From contig MCFL01000012.1 in NCBI GenBank assembly GCA_002102555.1, positions 1 to 64,000 of the forward strand: a stretch of 64,000 nt of DNA, read 5' to 3'. The stretch comes from Catenaria anguillulae PL171. Taxonomy: Eukaryota > Blastocladiomycota > Blastocladiomycetes > Blastocladiales > Catenariaceae. Shown here one piece after another: positions 30,916-43,300 of the stretch. Position 1 is the first letter of the stretch, and the number at the start of each line of letters is the position of its first letter. A program made the translations under genes and the position numbers. Below the pieces are notes generated by a model. That model did not search any database. It was not told the origin of the DNA and saw only the letters and a program-made list of their open reading frames with translations.

Positions 30916-33900
30916 CTAGCTTACAAACACATTATGCAATTGCTCCAGCTCGGCCGGCGTATTGACGTAGCAATTGACCACACTCGCAGCCTCGGTCTCT
31001 GCAACCAACCCAATCCCCTTGACCTTGGGTACCCGAAGCATCGCCACCTTGGGTGTCTTGTCCACACCCGTCAAATTGGTCATGAACGACATGACCGACG
31101 ACCCGGATAGACGCCGCGAATGCGACGATCGGACGGGACCACGTGCTCCGAATGCCTGCCGGCCAGCTGCCGACATGGACATGCCACCCGGGGTGGACGC
31201 GGCCAACGAAGCTTGCAGTTGAATGGCCTTGCGCGCCAACATGCGTGCCTCGATTCGGTCGCGCTGCAGCTGCATCCCCGGCCGCTTTTCCATGGGCATC
31301 CATCCCTGTGTGCGGCGAGCCGCTGGATCGGGCACGCGAACCACACGGGGTGATGACGCGAGTTGGCGTGCTTGGCGCAGCAAGGAGCGCGCTTCTTGGT
31401 GGACGGCCGCGGTTGGATGGGGTGCAACGGGGTTTGTGGACGACCTAGTCGCAACGAATCGAGGATATCGTCGCTGGATTCCGCACTGGGCGCAATCGTG
31501 AGATCGTGAAGCGACACAAGGGGAAGTGGTGGAAGGGGGCAAGCGTCGAGTTGCTGCATGAGCTTGGCGGCCTTGAGCCGGGCATTTTCAGCACGCAAGT
31601 GCGTGATAGCGGCCACAAGCAGTTCGGGAGACGAGGAAGACGCCGACCCCGATGCACCACCAGCACCGTTTCCACCCACGGCCCGCGAACGCGCCGGACT
31701 TGCCATAGTACTTGCGACTGCTGAGCCCGACAATGAACCCATGCGGGGGGTAACTGGTCCACTGGCGCCACCACCGCCTACAGACCCGCCCGACGGCGTG
31801 TTGAGCTTTGCTTCGTTCAGCTTTCGCTCCAAGTCACGGTTCCTCGTCTCCAACTCGAGCGCCTCGGCCCGCAAATGATCCACAAACTGGTTCAAGTCCG
31901 TCAACTCTGACTTGTACCGATCCACCCACGGGTCAACTCGTCCACTTGGGCATTGCTTGTGCTCGACACGGCGGCGTGCGATTCGCGCGACAAGCTGCGC
32001 GATTCGAGCAGCTGGCAACGCACCGTCAATTCGCGCACCTCCTCGTCCTTGCTGCGCAGCTCTTGCACGGCACGTGCGAGTCGGGATTGCGCATCGGAAA
32101 CGACTTGCTGAGCAGCCGGATCGACTGAACGAAGCGCCCGGAGCTGCTCGGCACGGACCAGCCAGGGCGCAGGGTCGTTGGCGGTGGATGAATCGAGAGG
32201 TTCGGCCGTCGCTTGAGCGGACGTGGTCTCGTACAGCACGGCCACGTCCATGGCCGCGCGCTTGACGGCATCCGAGACCAGCATAAACGGTCGAGATTCG
32301 GTCCGATCGAAATGACGCAAGGCCAAGTCCTCAAGAACGACCATGACGTCTTGAGATGTGGCGACCTTGTCGCGGTTACCGCCGACCACGAGCGTCTCTG
32401 CCATGTCGCCAAAGTACTTTGCGACCGTTTGCATGGACCCCAACACCTCTGCAACGGTCTGCCCATCAGCCACCAGTCCGCCCTTAGCCTCTTCCAATGT
32501 GCGCGCCAGCTTGCGTGCAGACGCCTTGACATTGCCCAAATTCATCGTCATCCCCTCGGCTACCCCATCCAATGGCCCACCGGGTAATTGCGCCCGAGCC
32601 ACCAACTGCACCGCCAGTGCGGCCCGAGCCGCGGCATCCTCGGCGCCATACACTTGAACCAACTGGGCCAGGCGGTACACCTGTGACTTTGCCCCAGCCT
32701 GGACGCCACTCGTTAACTGATGTAGCGTCACGTCCAACTGCCGGTTCAATCGCGCCAACTCGGGCGCAACCGTTTGCGCCCGCAAGGCGCCGTCGGTCTT
32801 GACCTGCGCCACTGCCGAATCGAGGCGCTTTTCCGCCGACACGAGCTCAGGCTGCGTGCGCGCCACCGAGGTACCAAACACGTCTGCAGGACAAGTTTCC
32901 ATGTAGGCGGCAAGTGCGGCGGCTGTGCGCCGCATCCACCCAAGCTCGTGCAACAGGTCCATGCGTGCCACCTCGGCTTCGAGTTCGTCCACGTGCGACG
33001 ACGACGACGATGCGCCGCCATCGTGATGGGGTGCTGGCCGCGTGTGCCCACCGTGGCGAAGAAGCATGTCGGCCTTGAACATGAGCCGGCGCACAAGCAG
33101 CAGCGCGGCAATGGGTTCCTGCTCGGTCGCGAAAAAGGCTTGCGGGAGGTAGGCCTGGACAAGCGACAAATGCTGGCCGGCTTGCATGGCCTCGAGCTGC
33201 TTGAGTTCCAAGTCGATGGTCTTTGCTTGTACCTTCATGGCATGCGTCTGCAGCTTGTGGTGCAGCGCAAGCACCTCTTGCTGCTCGCCGCCGCTCCCGG
33301 CCCCACTGCTCGACCCCGCCGACATGATGCTGGCGTCCCCGATTCCATTGGCCGATCCTCTTGCCAGCGCCCTGGACCCGGCCGTTCCCTGCGCGCCGTG
33401 AGCAACCGCGCGCAGCTCCTCATTCTCCCTCGTCATACTGGCCACCTTTTCCCTAAACAGGGCAATCGTCCGCTCGTAATCGGCCATGACATTCTCGACC
33501 TTTGCCAGCGACAATTCGAGCCCTTGAATGAACGCATCGCGTTGCTGCAAATTGGCCAACAAATCGCGCTCGTACTCATTGTGCGCCTGTTCCATCTCAT
33601 CGGCCACCTCTTTGAGCGCCTCCAACTCAGCCACATACTTGCGCGTCTCCTCCATGTCGTCCTCCATTTCGGAAATCTTGCCTGCCAACTGCTCGACCAT
33701 CTGCGGGGCCTCGCGCACGTCCTCGAGCTGCTCCACCAAATGTGCATTGTTTGCCTCGACCTCGGCTACCCTGGCCCGCAAATCAGCCAAGTGCGCCCTA
33801 GCCTCGGCGCCGCTGGCCGCCTCCATCTGCTTGAGCGTGACCTCGTTGGCCACCTGCGTTTCGAGCGCATCGTACTCGTCCTTGAGCACCCCCAAGGCGT

Positions 33901-35740
33901 GCTTGTATCTGGCGACTTGGCCGCGGAGCTCGCGGCACTCGGCCGCCAAATCCGGCGCATCAGAGTCCGCGCCACCGGCACCCGTGTCTGCAAAGCGATC
34001 CGCGGCCCCGGCCATGCCCGTGCCCCACCCGAGCGCTTGCTCTTCCTTCATGACCTCGATTTCGACCTTCATCTCCTCCATTTGCACTTCCACGACCTCC
34101 AACTTCTCCTCCAATATGAGCTTTTCCATGGTCAAGATCTCAAACTCGTCGTCACGCTCGGCAAGCTTGGCCTCACTCACCTCGAGCTTTGCTCGAGCTC
34201 GCGCACCTTGTGCTTTGCGTCCCGAGCCTCGGCCTGAAACTCCTTCAGCTTGGCTTGCAACGCCTCGTGGCCGGCAAGCGCATCTTTGGCCGACGCGGCT
34301 GTGGCTTCGAGTGCACGGATGGTCGCGAGATCTTGTGCGCGCTGAGATTCCAGGTGCTTGACCTTGACGCGCAGCAGGTCGAGGTCTTTGGCGGAAATGA
34401 GCGGGGCTGCTACGGGTGGCGACACGGGCGTCACCACGGCGGCCGCCGTAGGCTGCTGTTGCTGCTGCTGTTGGTGGCGGATGGACGCGAGCGACGCTTG
34501 GTGGTGCAAAACGGTGGCGGGTGATATGTCGGCGGGTGGCCGCGTGGCGCCTTGCTCGTCGTCCACGGGGAAAGCGTCGGCGGGCGACGCGAGCGTCGAG
34601 TGGGCGGATAAGGGCGGTGATCCCGCCATGGGGGACGGTTTCCGGTTGGCCGTCCGGGCAAGTTCGGAACTGGGAGTGGATCAATGTCGCGAGTAATGTC
34701 GAGCAGGTCGGTGGCGTTGCCTTCGAACCCATCCGTATCGTTACCTGCATGGTCATCGTCGTCGTCCACGACCATGGAGTCGTCCACGTCAATCGGTTGC
34801 ACAGGCATGGGCACCGGTCGCTGTTGCGCTTGTGATTGCGGTTGCGGCATGGGCATCTCGTTGGGACGCATTGACACGCTTGTCGGGACTGGCTGCGAAT
34901 TGGGCAGCTGGGTCACCGTTGACGGGGCAAGTCCCGCCGAGGGGCGCGAAGCAGCTGGAGCCATTGTGCTGGACCGCCTGGACGACGGCAGGGATGGAGG
35001 CGTGACGGATCCACGAGACCCCGGCAGGTTCTCGGCAGAACCCGAAAGCGACCTGGGAACCGACGGCGGTGTGGTGCCGCCTCCAGTTGCCACCATGGTC
35101 GATGAGCGCCGTGACGCAGGCTTGGCCGTGCCGTCGGCAGCCCCAGAGCCACGGGCGACCAGGTTCCGTAGTGCCGCTGCGGACTCTTCCGAGATGGCGG
35201 GTGGCGAGGTGCGACCGTTTCCCGTGATGAATTCGGACGATGTGGACAACGTGCGGTCAAGCGTGGATGGTGACGAAGGCGTGGTGGGCCGGGATGGTGG
35301 GCGGTTACTGGCCAGAGCAGCGGCCTGTGATGCGGCAATGAGGGACACACGCTTGGAACCGGTAGCGGCCATGGATCCACGCGGCGTGGTACTGCCGATG
35401 AGCCTGACCCTGCCGCTGGAATGGGCGGCGGAGACGTGATGGTCGAAACTGGGCGTCCGCTTGGCCCGCGCGACGACGGGCGCGATGATGACGCAGAGGC
35501 AGACGCCGGGGTGGGTCCATCGGGATGCACCTGAGTGGATCGCAAGAAGAGACCAAAGTTGGGTTTGCACTCAAAGTAGCGCACGTCCTGGACCGAGCCG
35601 TCGTTCTTGCCGCGGGGCTCGTCGAGTTCAACGCCGACCCAGCGGCCGGGCGCAAAGGAGGTGGTGCCGTCAAAGCGCACAGTGCCAGTGCCGCCAGAGC
35701 ACGAGACGCGCTGGCCGATGGCAAAGGAAGAGTCGCTCAT
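30916..35740 (-). CDS. NIP100: Dynactin p150(Glued) subunit, with frame changes
   Basis: The large arm of dynactin links dynein to microtubules. The N-terminal CAP-Gly domain (residues about 5-75) shows [20 protein letters not shown], the hallmark GKNDGSV and [18 protein letters not shown] basic Ser/Pro-rich region of about 350 residues follows. Coiled coil 1 (coded about 34390-33180, with [38 protein letters not shown] and [20 protein letters not shown]) comes next. After it is a dynactin-type intercoil region with [20 protein letters not shown] and [21 protein letters not shown] second coil has [20 protein letters not shown]. The protein ends [15 protein letters not shown]. Five one-base-missing frame changes are needed, near 35420, 34660, 34190, 31940 and 31440. 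No intron is evident. Overall length is about 1,600 residues, longer than human p150, mostly from low-complexity linkers. Confidence 0.92.
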
Positions 35741-36189
35741 CGGTTCTCTGTGAGGCAGGTGTGGTCAGTCCAAGAACCAAAGAAAGAGTGGGAGCCTATG
35801 GCATCTTGCCTTGCAGCGGGTTTGGGCGAGGGCGTGCGAGGCGTACAGACGGGTGTGCGTGATCAAGATATCCGGTCAAGAGTAGAGGCTAGTGCGTGCG
35901 TATTGCATGGGGTGATAGCATTGGGAGCCAAGGACTCAAGGGTGCCAACAATACTGTCGCATTTCGATCGCGCATTCTCATTCTTTCATGGGTGTGGCGC
36001 TCGTGGCTGTGGTACCTATGTACAGTTGGCACAGTTGGATTTCACTCTCACCGGCGGGCCGCCGATCCGTCCATGATCATTCATCAACGTCATCAAGAAA
36101 TTCTTACATCGCGTCGCTTGTCGCTTGCCATGAGCATGACCACCTCTATGAAGTAACCCAACAGCACTCTACGCAATCAATCAACAGCT
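35741..36189. other. Divergent intergenic region
   Basis: Shared promoter space of dynactin p150 (minus) and Rpn11 (plus). I looked for a GGTGGCAAA proteasome element and did not find one. No other feature. Confidence 0.5.
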
Positions 36190-37396
36190 ATGGATCGTCT
36201 TCAACGTCTTCTGGGTCAGGCCGGCGGCATGGGCATGGGCATGCAAGGCATGCAACCAGGCATGGACACTCCCTCTATGGACACGGCCGAGGTCGTCCAC
36301 ATCTCCTCACTGGCGCTTCTCAAGGTACGGCTGCCCTCACCTCCTGTTTCTATTCGTCTTGACGCGGACATAGTTTCTCATGCTTCAATTCACGTGTCCG
36401 ATTTGACAGATGCTCAAGCACGGTGCGGCACTCCCCTTGTCTCCCCTTACACCTATGATCCACCACGTCAATCAACTCATCAACGCGTGCTGATCCATCA
36501 TCATACACATTCCTCCAGGTCGCGCTGGCGTCCCTATGGAAGTCATGGGCCTCATGCTTGGAGAGTTTGTCGACGACTACACGGTCCGCGTCATTGACGT
36601 GTTTGCCATGCCCCAGTCGGGCACGGGTGTTTCCGTTGAGGCAGTTGACCCGGTCTTTCAAACAAAGATGCTCGACATGCTCAAGCAAACGGGTCGTCCC
36701 GAAATGGTGGTTGGATGGTACCACTCTCATCCCGGGTTTGGTTGTTGGTTGTCAAGCGTTGATGTCAACACGCAGCAAGTACGCCAAACCACCTTTCGCC
36801 AAGTCACCGCGATCCATCTCGTCCATGACTCACAGTGCATTGTGTGCATCCACGCATAGTCATTCGAAGCACTCAACCAACGCGCTGTGGCCGTTGTCGT
36901 CGACCCCATCCAATCCGTCAAGGGCAAAGTCGTCATTGACGCCTTCCGCACCATCAACCCACAATTGCTCATGATGGGCCAAGAACCCCGCCAAACCACA
37001 TCCAACATTGGCCACCTCAACAAGCCCTCGATCCAAGCCCTGATCCACGGCCTCAACCGCCACTACTACTCGATCGCCATCAACTACCGCAAGAACGAGC
37101 TCGAGCAGCAAATGCTCATGAACTTGCACAAAAAGGACTGGACCCATGGCTTGATTTTGCAAGATTTCACCCAGCACGCTGCACGCAATGCCGCGGCCGT
37201 CAAGCAATTGCTTGGGCTGGCAGACTTGTACAACAAGAGCGTGGTCGAGGAGCAAACGTTGACGGCACAGCAGCTCAAGGTCAGGCATGTGGGCAAGCAG
37301 GACCCAAAGAGGCATTTGGAGGACAATGTCGAGACGCTCATGGCTGACAACATTGTTCAGACGTTGGGCACAATGTTGGACACTGCCGCGTTTTGA
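36190..37396 (+). CDS. RPN11: 26S proteasome regulatory subunit Rpn11 (JAMM deubiquitinase)
   Basis: Lid metalloprotease that removes ubiquitin chains en bloc at the proteasome. Four exons, 36190-36324, 36410-36422, 36519-36778 and 36860-37396, give 314 residues with no frame change; the human protein has 310. Exon 2 is only 13 bases and supplies MLKH of [18 protein letters not shown]. The JAMM zinc site is complete: E in [11 protein letters not shown], and [16 protein letters not shown] with both His and the Asp. The rest is near-identical to other species: [39 protein letters not shown] and [15 protein letters not shown]. The C-terminus ends MLDTAAF. Confidence 0.97.
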
Positions 37397-37791
37397 GCTG
37401 GGCTGTTGCGAGCAAAGGGGTTTGGTGCTGATTTGTGATTCTCGTTTTTGTCTGCCTGCTGCTTCTCCTTCTTTTCTTTCTTGTCAAATGCAATGGATAT
37501 CGTGCATGAAGACAATAACTTGCATGTTTATGTCAGGTGGAACAAATTAGGGGGTGGGGTACGGCTAAAGCAAGTAAGGATCAAATTGAGTCGACAACCG
37601 CGGGGACAGGGACCTGAAAACGGAAAAATACTCTTCAAGCTGGGTAGACATGAGTCAAATGGGACACCCTCGTACATTTTCCTCAAGGCCAACAGTGCGG
37701 CCCAATCGGAAAAAGAATAAAGAATAATCACAATCGCAGGGTGTCAGTAAAAGGAAAATCCAATCCAAATGCCCGCGCCCTCATCTCCACA
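37397..37791. other. Convergent 3' intergenic region
   Basis: Lies between the 3' ends of Rpn11 (plus) and the mitochondrial carrier (minus). Only terminator/3' UTR sequence expected; nothing else recognised. Confidence 0.5.
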
Positions 37792-38887
37792 TTACTGCTT
37801 GATCTTCGTCTCGGCCGCACTCTTTTCGGCAAAGTATGCCTTGACCTGATCGCCACCAAACACCATGCACACGGTCAAGTACACGGACAAGCCAATGCGC
37901 GGGGTCACGCCGCGGTAGAATCCGAGCATGCCATTGTTTTGATAAATGTACTTTGCCGTGGTCCAAATGTTGAGCTTTTCGGGGCGGTTGGCCGCCTTGG
38001 CTGCTGATTGCATTTCCACACGAATCACTTCAATCGGCTGGTTCCAGCACGCCAGGGCACCGCCAATTACCGAGGCTACAAAGTGTACAAACAAAACAGA
38101 AGAATCAGCGCAAGAATCCTCGGACAAGATCGAGAGCAAAAAAAAAGACTGACTAACGTACACATGATGCGCTCTGACACGGACAACTTGCGGTTCTTGT
38201 CGTCGCCCTTCATCAACTTTTCGGTAAACCTGGAAATGCCCAACCGCGACCCCCAATTGGTCATTTGCCTGACGGCCACGGCCGACACGCCCTTGTTGAG
38301 CCCACGAATGCCCTCCTTGCGGAACACATCGGCAGCCACGGTCCACGTCGACTTTGCGGCGGTCGGGTCCTTGTGGCGCGTCACCTCGACCGTTTTCATA
38401 AATGTACAAAAGCCCATGGTCGTGTAGGCTTGCGCAAGCCCACCGCCAACACCGCCCAGCAGGCCGCCCCAGGTGGACGACAAGCCCAGCTTGGCGCGCG
38501 AGTAGTATTCGATTTCCGACGAGGCAAACAGCAGCACGCCACCCTTGGTGGATGCTTCGATCCATGCCCACTGATGAAAGAAAGAGCAGTCAATTTCCCG
38601 CACAGGATCACGATCAAGGTTCAATGACAAGTAACACACAAACGTACGGGAATCAGGCCTTGCCAAAACCCGGCCAAGCCGCCGCGCTGGTACGTCTTTG
38701 CAATCGCCACCTTGAGCGAGTCACCGCGGTTGGCTGCCATGTGTGTCTTGACCACTTCAAACGGCTGGCCAAGGGTCGACACCTCAAACGTTTGGATAGC
38801 GGCGCCAATGGCCAGGTTTTGCCACGAGATGGGCTTCTTTTTCAGCACCGCAGTGTCGGACGAGGAAGATGTGGCGGCGGCGGGCAT
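37792..38887 (-). CDS. YHM2: Mitochondrial carrier, Yhm2 type (citrate/oxoglutarate)
   Basis: Inner-membrane antiporter of the SLC25 family; yeast Yhm2 exchanges citrate for 2-oxoglutarate and feeds cytosolic NADPH. Exons 38887-38648, 38570-38162 and 38075-37792 give 310 residues (yeast 314), with no frame change. Yhm2-specific sequences are kept in order: [94 protein letters not shown] and [30 protein letters not shown] and [14 protein letters not shown] replace the canonical PxDxxK repeats at those positions, as is typical of this branch. Introns fall at [10 protein letters not shown] and within ERIMS/SVIGG. Confidence 0.95.
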
Positions 38888-40354
38888 GGTGGTGTGGCGA
38901 GAAGCACAAAAAAGACAAGGCAGGAGGCGAAGCAGATGCAAGCGCAAGGAGGTCTAAGCGTCTGTCGGGAGTGTGGGCGCAAGATCTGTGCGAGTCAGTA
39001 CGAGAAATGACAATCCAGCTTGGATTCGGATGCTCAGCATGCAGGGAGTTGGCCAAAGGGGGGCGGGCTCGGAACACTGTCTTCACGCTCAGAGTACTCG
39101 GCGAGAAGGGCGTCGGCGGTGCGATTGTGCGCCAGTCGCGGGAGATGCAGGCCGGAATGGGGCGGCCGTGGATGGATGGATGGAGGCAGGTAGAGGCATG
39201 ATGAAGATTGCCGGGGGTGGACATACATGGGGCGTGCGTTCAAGGGCAGCTGCAGGGCATGAATGTTGCGAGAGACAAAATTGCATGGAGGGTGGCATGG
39301 AGGGGATTTGTTCCAATCTTATGTGTTGGCTGCCAGTGCGGTTCGAATTCTTTGATTGGATCAGGAGCTCAACACACCAATTTGCCCCCATCATGATGGC
39401 AGCGCTTCTGAAAAATTGGCCACAAGAGTGATGCCTCGAGATCAGATTTGACCCATCGGTTTGAGTGGTCTGCCTCCCATCTATCTGACTGACATGAAAA
39501 GTGGTCTATAAGCTCTGGGAAACAGTCACTCGCCTCTGCAGATAAGCTTGGATTGGCAGTCATTTCACTCATTTGGCTTTTTGTCGTCCACTCGTATATA
39601 TATTCCGCTCGTTCCCCAACTCTTGAGCCGAGACAAGAGTCAATCGAGCAGGCCTTCACGTGTTCCCCCAACTGGACGCGTACCCACTCGAACAGACCTC
39701 ATGAGACCAACAGTGAGCGGCGCCAGTAGATGCAGGGAATGAGAGCGAGGATGCCAAATGGCTGTGCCGCTCAGTCTTGCGTGATTACTGCTAGTACGAC
39801 TTGAGGCGGCAAAGGACAGAAGGGAGATGAGCATTAACGCGAGAATGTCACTGGTGGCTCGTAGTAGCCGGCAATGTGATATTCCATTTTTCATGCAGGG
39901 ATCCGAGACAATGGCTGCAGTGAGTCTTGTCCTGTTCTGTCCCGGCCGCTGTGCCCGTCTTGAGTCCACGAAGTTCGAAGCTGTTGCCGCCGTTATGCAG
40001 CAGGCAATGCGGCGCGTTTCAAATCACAGACGGATGGATCGAAGGCCTGGCGTCTGCGTCTGCGTCTGCAAAACGTCCGCACTCGGCAAAGGGTCAAAGC
40101 GCAGTCCCAACGGCTTTCATGACCAGAGCAAGAAACCTGCAAAGCATACAAAATCTGCCTCTGCATTCTCACCAAACAACACCGCCCAGCTGCAGCAACC
40201 GGTCACCCGCTGACTGGCTTCGGAACCAACCCATTCTCGCCAATCTGTTTGGCGTGCCGCGATCTCTCTTTCACCCGCACCACACGAGTTGCCCTCGTCG
40301 ATTGTCCATTTCTGCTTCATACCTTCCACTACCACCCATCTCTCAGCCGTCGAC
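38888..40354. other. Divergent intergenic region, about 1.5 kb
   Basis: No gene recognised. Overlapping frames of 60-150 codons occur on both strands with poor composition. A TATATATA-like CGTATATATATTCCG lies near 39592-39606. Only the two ends are likely functional, as promoters of the Yhm2 carrier (left) and the long membrane-protein gene (right). Confidence 0.4.
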
Positions 40355-43300
40355 ATGATTTCAACACAAGGGCGCTTTTCCACACCCGGACCAGCCCGCG
40401 GGAAACTGCTCTACCGTGCGCCAAACTCACTGTTTGTTGCCTTGCATTGACCCGTTGCCACTCATTCTTCGCTTGTCCTTGTGCAGCGTCCAAATCCATA
40501 CCACTCGCCGCGGAACGACTAGCAAATAAACCCGTCAGTGCGCGAACACGCCTTCAAGTCGAGGAACTCGCTTTTGACATTGAGCGACATGACCTGATTT
40601 TCCGCCTGCATCTTTACTGGGAAGTGCGGGGCAAGGCGATCGCATTGCTGCTGCTGAGCGCTGTTGTTGTTTGGTACGCTTCCAACCTGCCCATATCTCT
40701 CATGGTTTCCTTTCCTACACACCGCTTTTTCCATCACAGCTTCTTTGTCCTGCCTCTTGCTATTCAAGTCATTTTTAGCCGCCGCTGGCGAATCCATCAG
40801 AGACCGAGATGGGGATCCCCATCCCCACTCGACCAAGTTGTCATCAAGCATGCGACGGCCTCTGTATGCTTTGCGTCGCCATTGATCACCAAACTATCGC
40901 CTCCATCACTCGTTTGCTCCCCGCCGGTACCCGCGGCCGAGATCGTAGCCGATGCATTGGAACAATCTCTCATCGCCACCGAACCCGAACTCCAACCATC
41001 ACCGCCAGCCGTGGGCGAGTTCGAGGATTCAGCACCGACAAGAGGGTCCGAACCGAATGTGGATCAGCCAGACGTGGGTGTAACCGGTTCCAACCCTCCA
41101 GCTGTTCCTGTTCCGGTCGTTGTCGAATCATCCAATCTGATCCCGGTACCCGCTAGCTCTCCCGAATCGCCGCAGACTTCCGCAGACGGTCAGCCCGGGA
41201 TCCAGGCGGAAGAGCCCGAGCTGAACCCTCAACCAATCCTGGTCCCCGATTCACAGTACCAGCCAATCGATCTGGACACGACCGTCCAAGCGCAACCATT
41301 GCCCGCCGATATCACCGCTGAATCCTCGTCTGAGTCCACTGCCCAGGATGATCCACTCTCATGTGTGAGTGAACAGCCCGTGGCCGTGACGCGTGACGAG
41401 CTGCCCACGCTGCACATTCCGTCCGAAAAGCATTCGTACGTCCAGGGTGTTCCGGACTGGCAAGTGTATGTCGCGATTAGCGCAGTGGTATTCTTTGCAT
41501 TTGCTCCATTTGCCGGGCTGCGCCGGCGCCAAGTCGAGTCAAGTCCTGCCGAGTCATCGTCTGCCGTATCAAGAGGGGTCTTTGATCCGGTCGCGGAAAG
41601 CGACGCGTCGCTTACGATTCAGGCATCCCAAACCAACAGCTTGCCCGTCGATGGCGCCGCGGGCTCGCCGAAAAAGCAAGATTCGGCGTTTTTGGACGAC
41701 GTTCCACCGATGTCGTCCCCACCTCTCTCACCTCTTGACGACCCAACACACCGGGCCAACCTCACATCCTCCGCGTTGGGCCATACAAGCGACCGGTCCG
41801 CGTCTCCGGACCCTCACGAGTGTGCCGTACCCAACACCACCGCAGCGGGCATTGACGACTCATTCTCGTCGTCCACTTCAAACAGCATGCACAGTAGCAC
41901 ACTGTCGACGTCGGGTGGCGACTTTTCCATCATTCACGACATGGGCCCGCTCCCGCCTTCGTGTCCGCCAAGCATGTTTTTGCACTCGTTGCCGCCATCG
42001 GTCCCCCTTCAGACGTGATTGATTCCGCACGCGCATCCGTCATTTTGGACCAGAGTCCCGTTCCTGACGGGAATGCCACGGGCGCCACAGACGAGGCATT
42101 AGGCGCATACGACTTGGTACAGCGCGGACGGTCTGCGTCGAGGTCGGCGGTCGAGAGCGTGTCAGCAGAGACGCAGCACGTGGCCGTGGCCGATGGATCT
42201 GGCTCCCACGTCGTTTTGAAACGCGTCAGCACGGACATGAACGGGAGCGATGGCGGGTCAGACTCTGGCCAAGATGTGTCTGAGCCGTCGGCCGCAAGTG
42301 TGACTGGGGCCACGTCAATGTCGACGACGGGTGCCAAGACTTTGCGGCGGACATCGAGGTCGACGTCCATTTCCAGCGTGCGCACCGCGTTTTTTGCATC
42401 AACATCGCCCCCTGTCAAGGAATCTGTAAGTCAGGTGTTGACTCCAGAGCCAACTTCTGCCATCTCGGTCCCTGCTGCACGCCATGTCGACACAGAGTTT
42501 TACGAGCAAGGTGGCAAGTGGGTTCATGTTGTCCAACGCAAGCCCAACACGCCGCAAGTCGTGTCTGTCCCTGGCCATGCACATGCCAATGGGGCGCAGG
42601 TCCAGCTTGCGATTCAGCGCGTCGAGCTGCCTCTGTCGAGGGACCGCCGGCCGGCCGTGCCGGGTGCCGAGCCCGGAAAAACACCAGCGAGAATTCCTCG
42701 AAGTCCATCAGAGACGAGCAATATGTCGCGTGTGTCGTCAACTTCGACTTTGGGCAGCTCGTACTCTGACGAGAATGGCCAGGATCGCAATGCCGGTGAG
42801 ATGTCTCGGCAGGTGGCTGAATTGAATGGATTGTTGTCCAGCCATGTACCTCGGCCAGGTGTCTCGGGAATCCCCACACTCCGGCCGCCTCACGCTGCAC
42901 GCGCAAACTCGGCCTTGTCGCTCAAGATCAATGCGAGCGACGCAGCGCGCCTGGTGCCGCTGGCACGGTCATCGTCGCTCAACACAAGCACACAGCAAGG
43001 TCTTGCTGCAGAAAATCCAGCATTGAACGAAAACGGGCACGTGATCGAGTCTCCACCGCCCGCGTCCTTCTTGTCGGGATCGTACATTGAGGTGGACTCT
43101 TCGGCGTCCCCGACCATGATCTCAAATCGACCGTCAACGCCACCCGCGGCACCCCTGACGCCATCCCGCATTCCGCTTCCGACCTCCTCTCCGTCCTCGT
43201 TCACCCGCATTGTTCGCCCGCCAACCTACACCACCACCGCCGTCCGAGAGCCTGCTGCTGAGCAGCAGCGTGAAAAAGCAGACCAGCCGCAGTTGAAGCG

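Noticed and set aside
32774-34237. 487-codon open frame on the plus strand opposite dynactin p150
   Set aside because: Antisense to coiled-coil coding sequence; the Leu/His-rich translation is the expected mirror of Glu/Gln/Lys-rich coils.
39330-39360. GGTTCGAATTC, resembling a tRNA T-loop
   Set aside because: No acceptor, D-arm or anticodon arm can be folded around it; no tRNA gene was recognised anywhere in the window.
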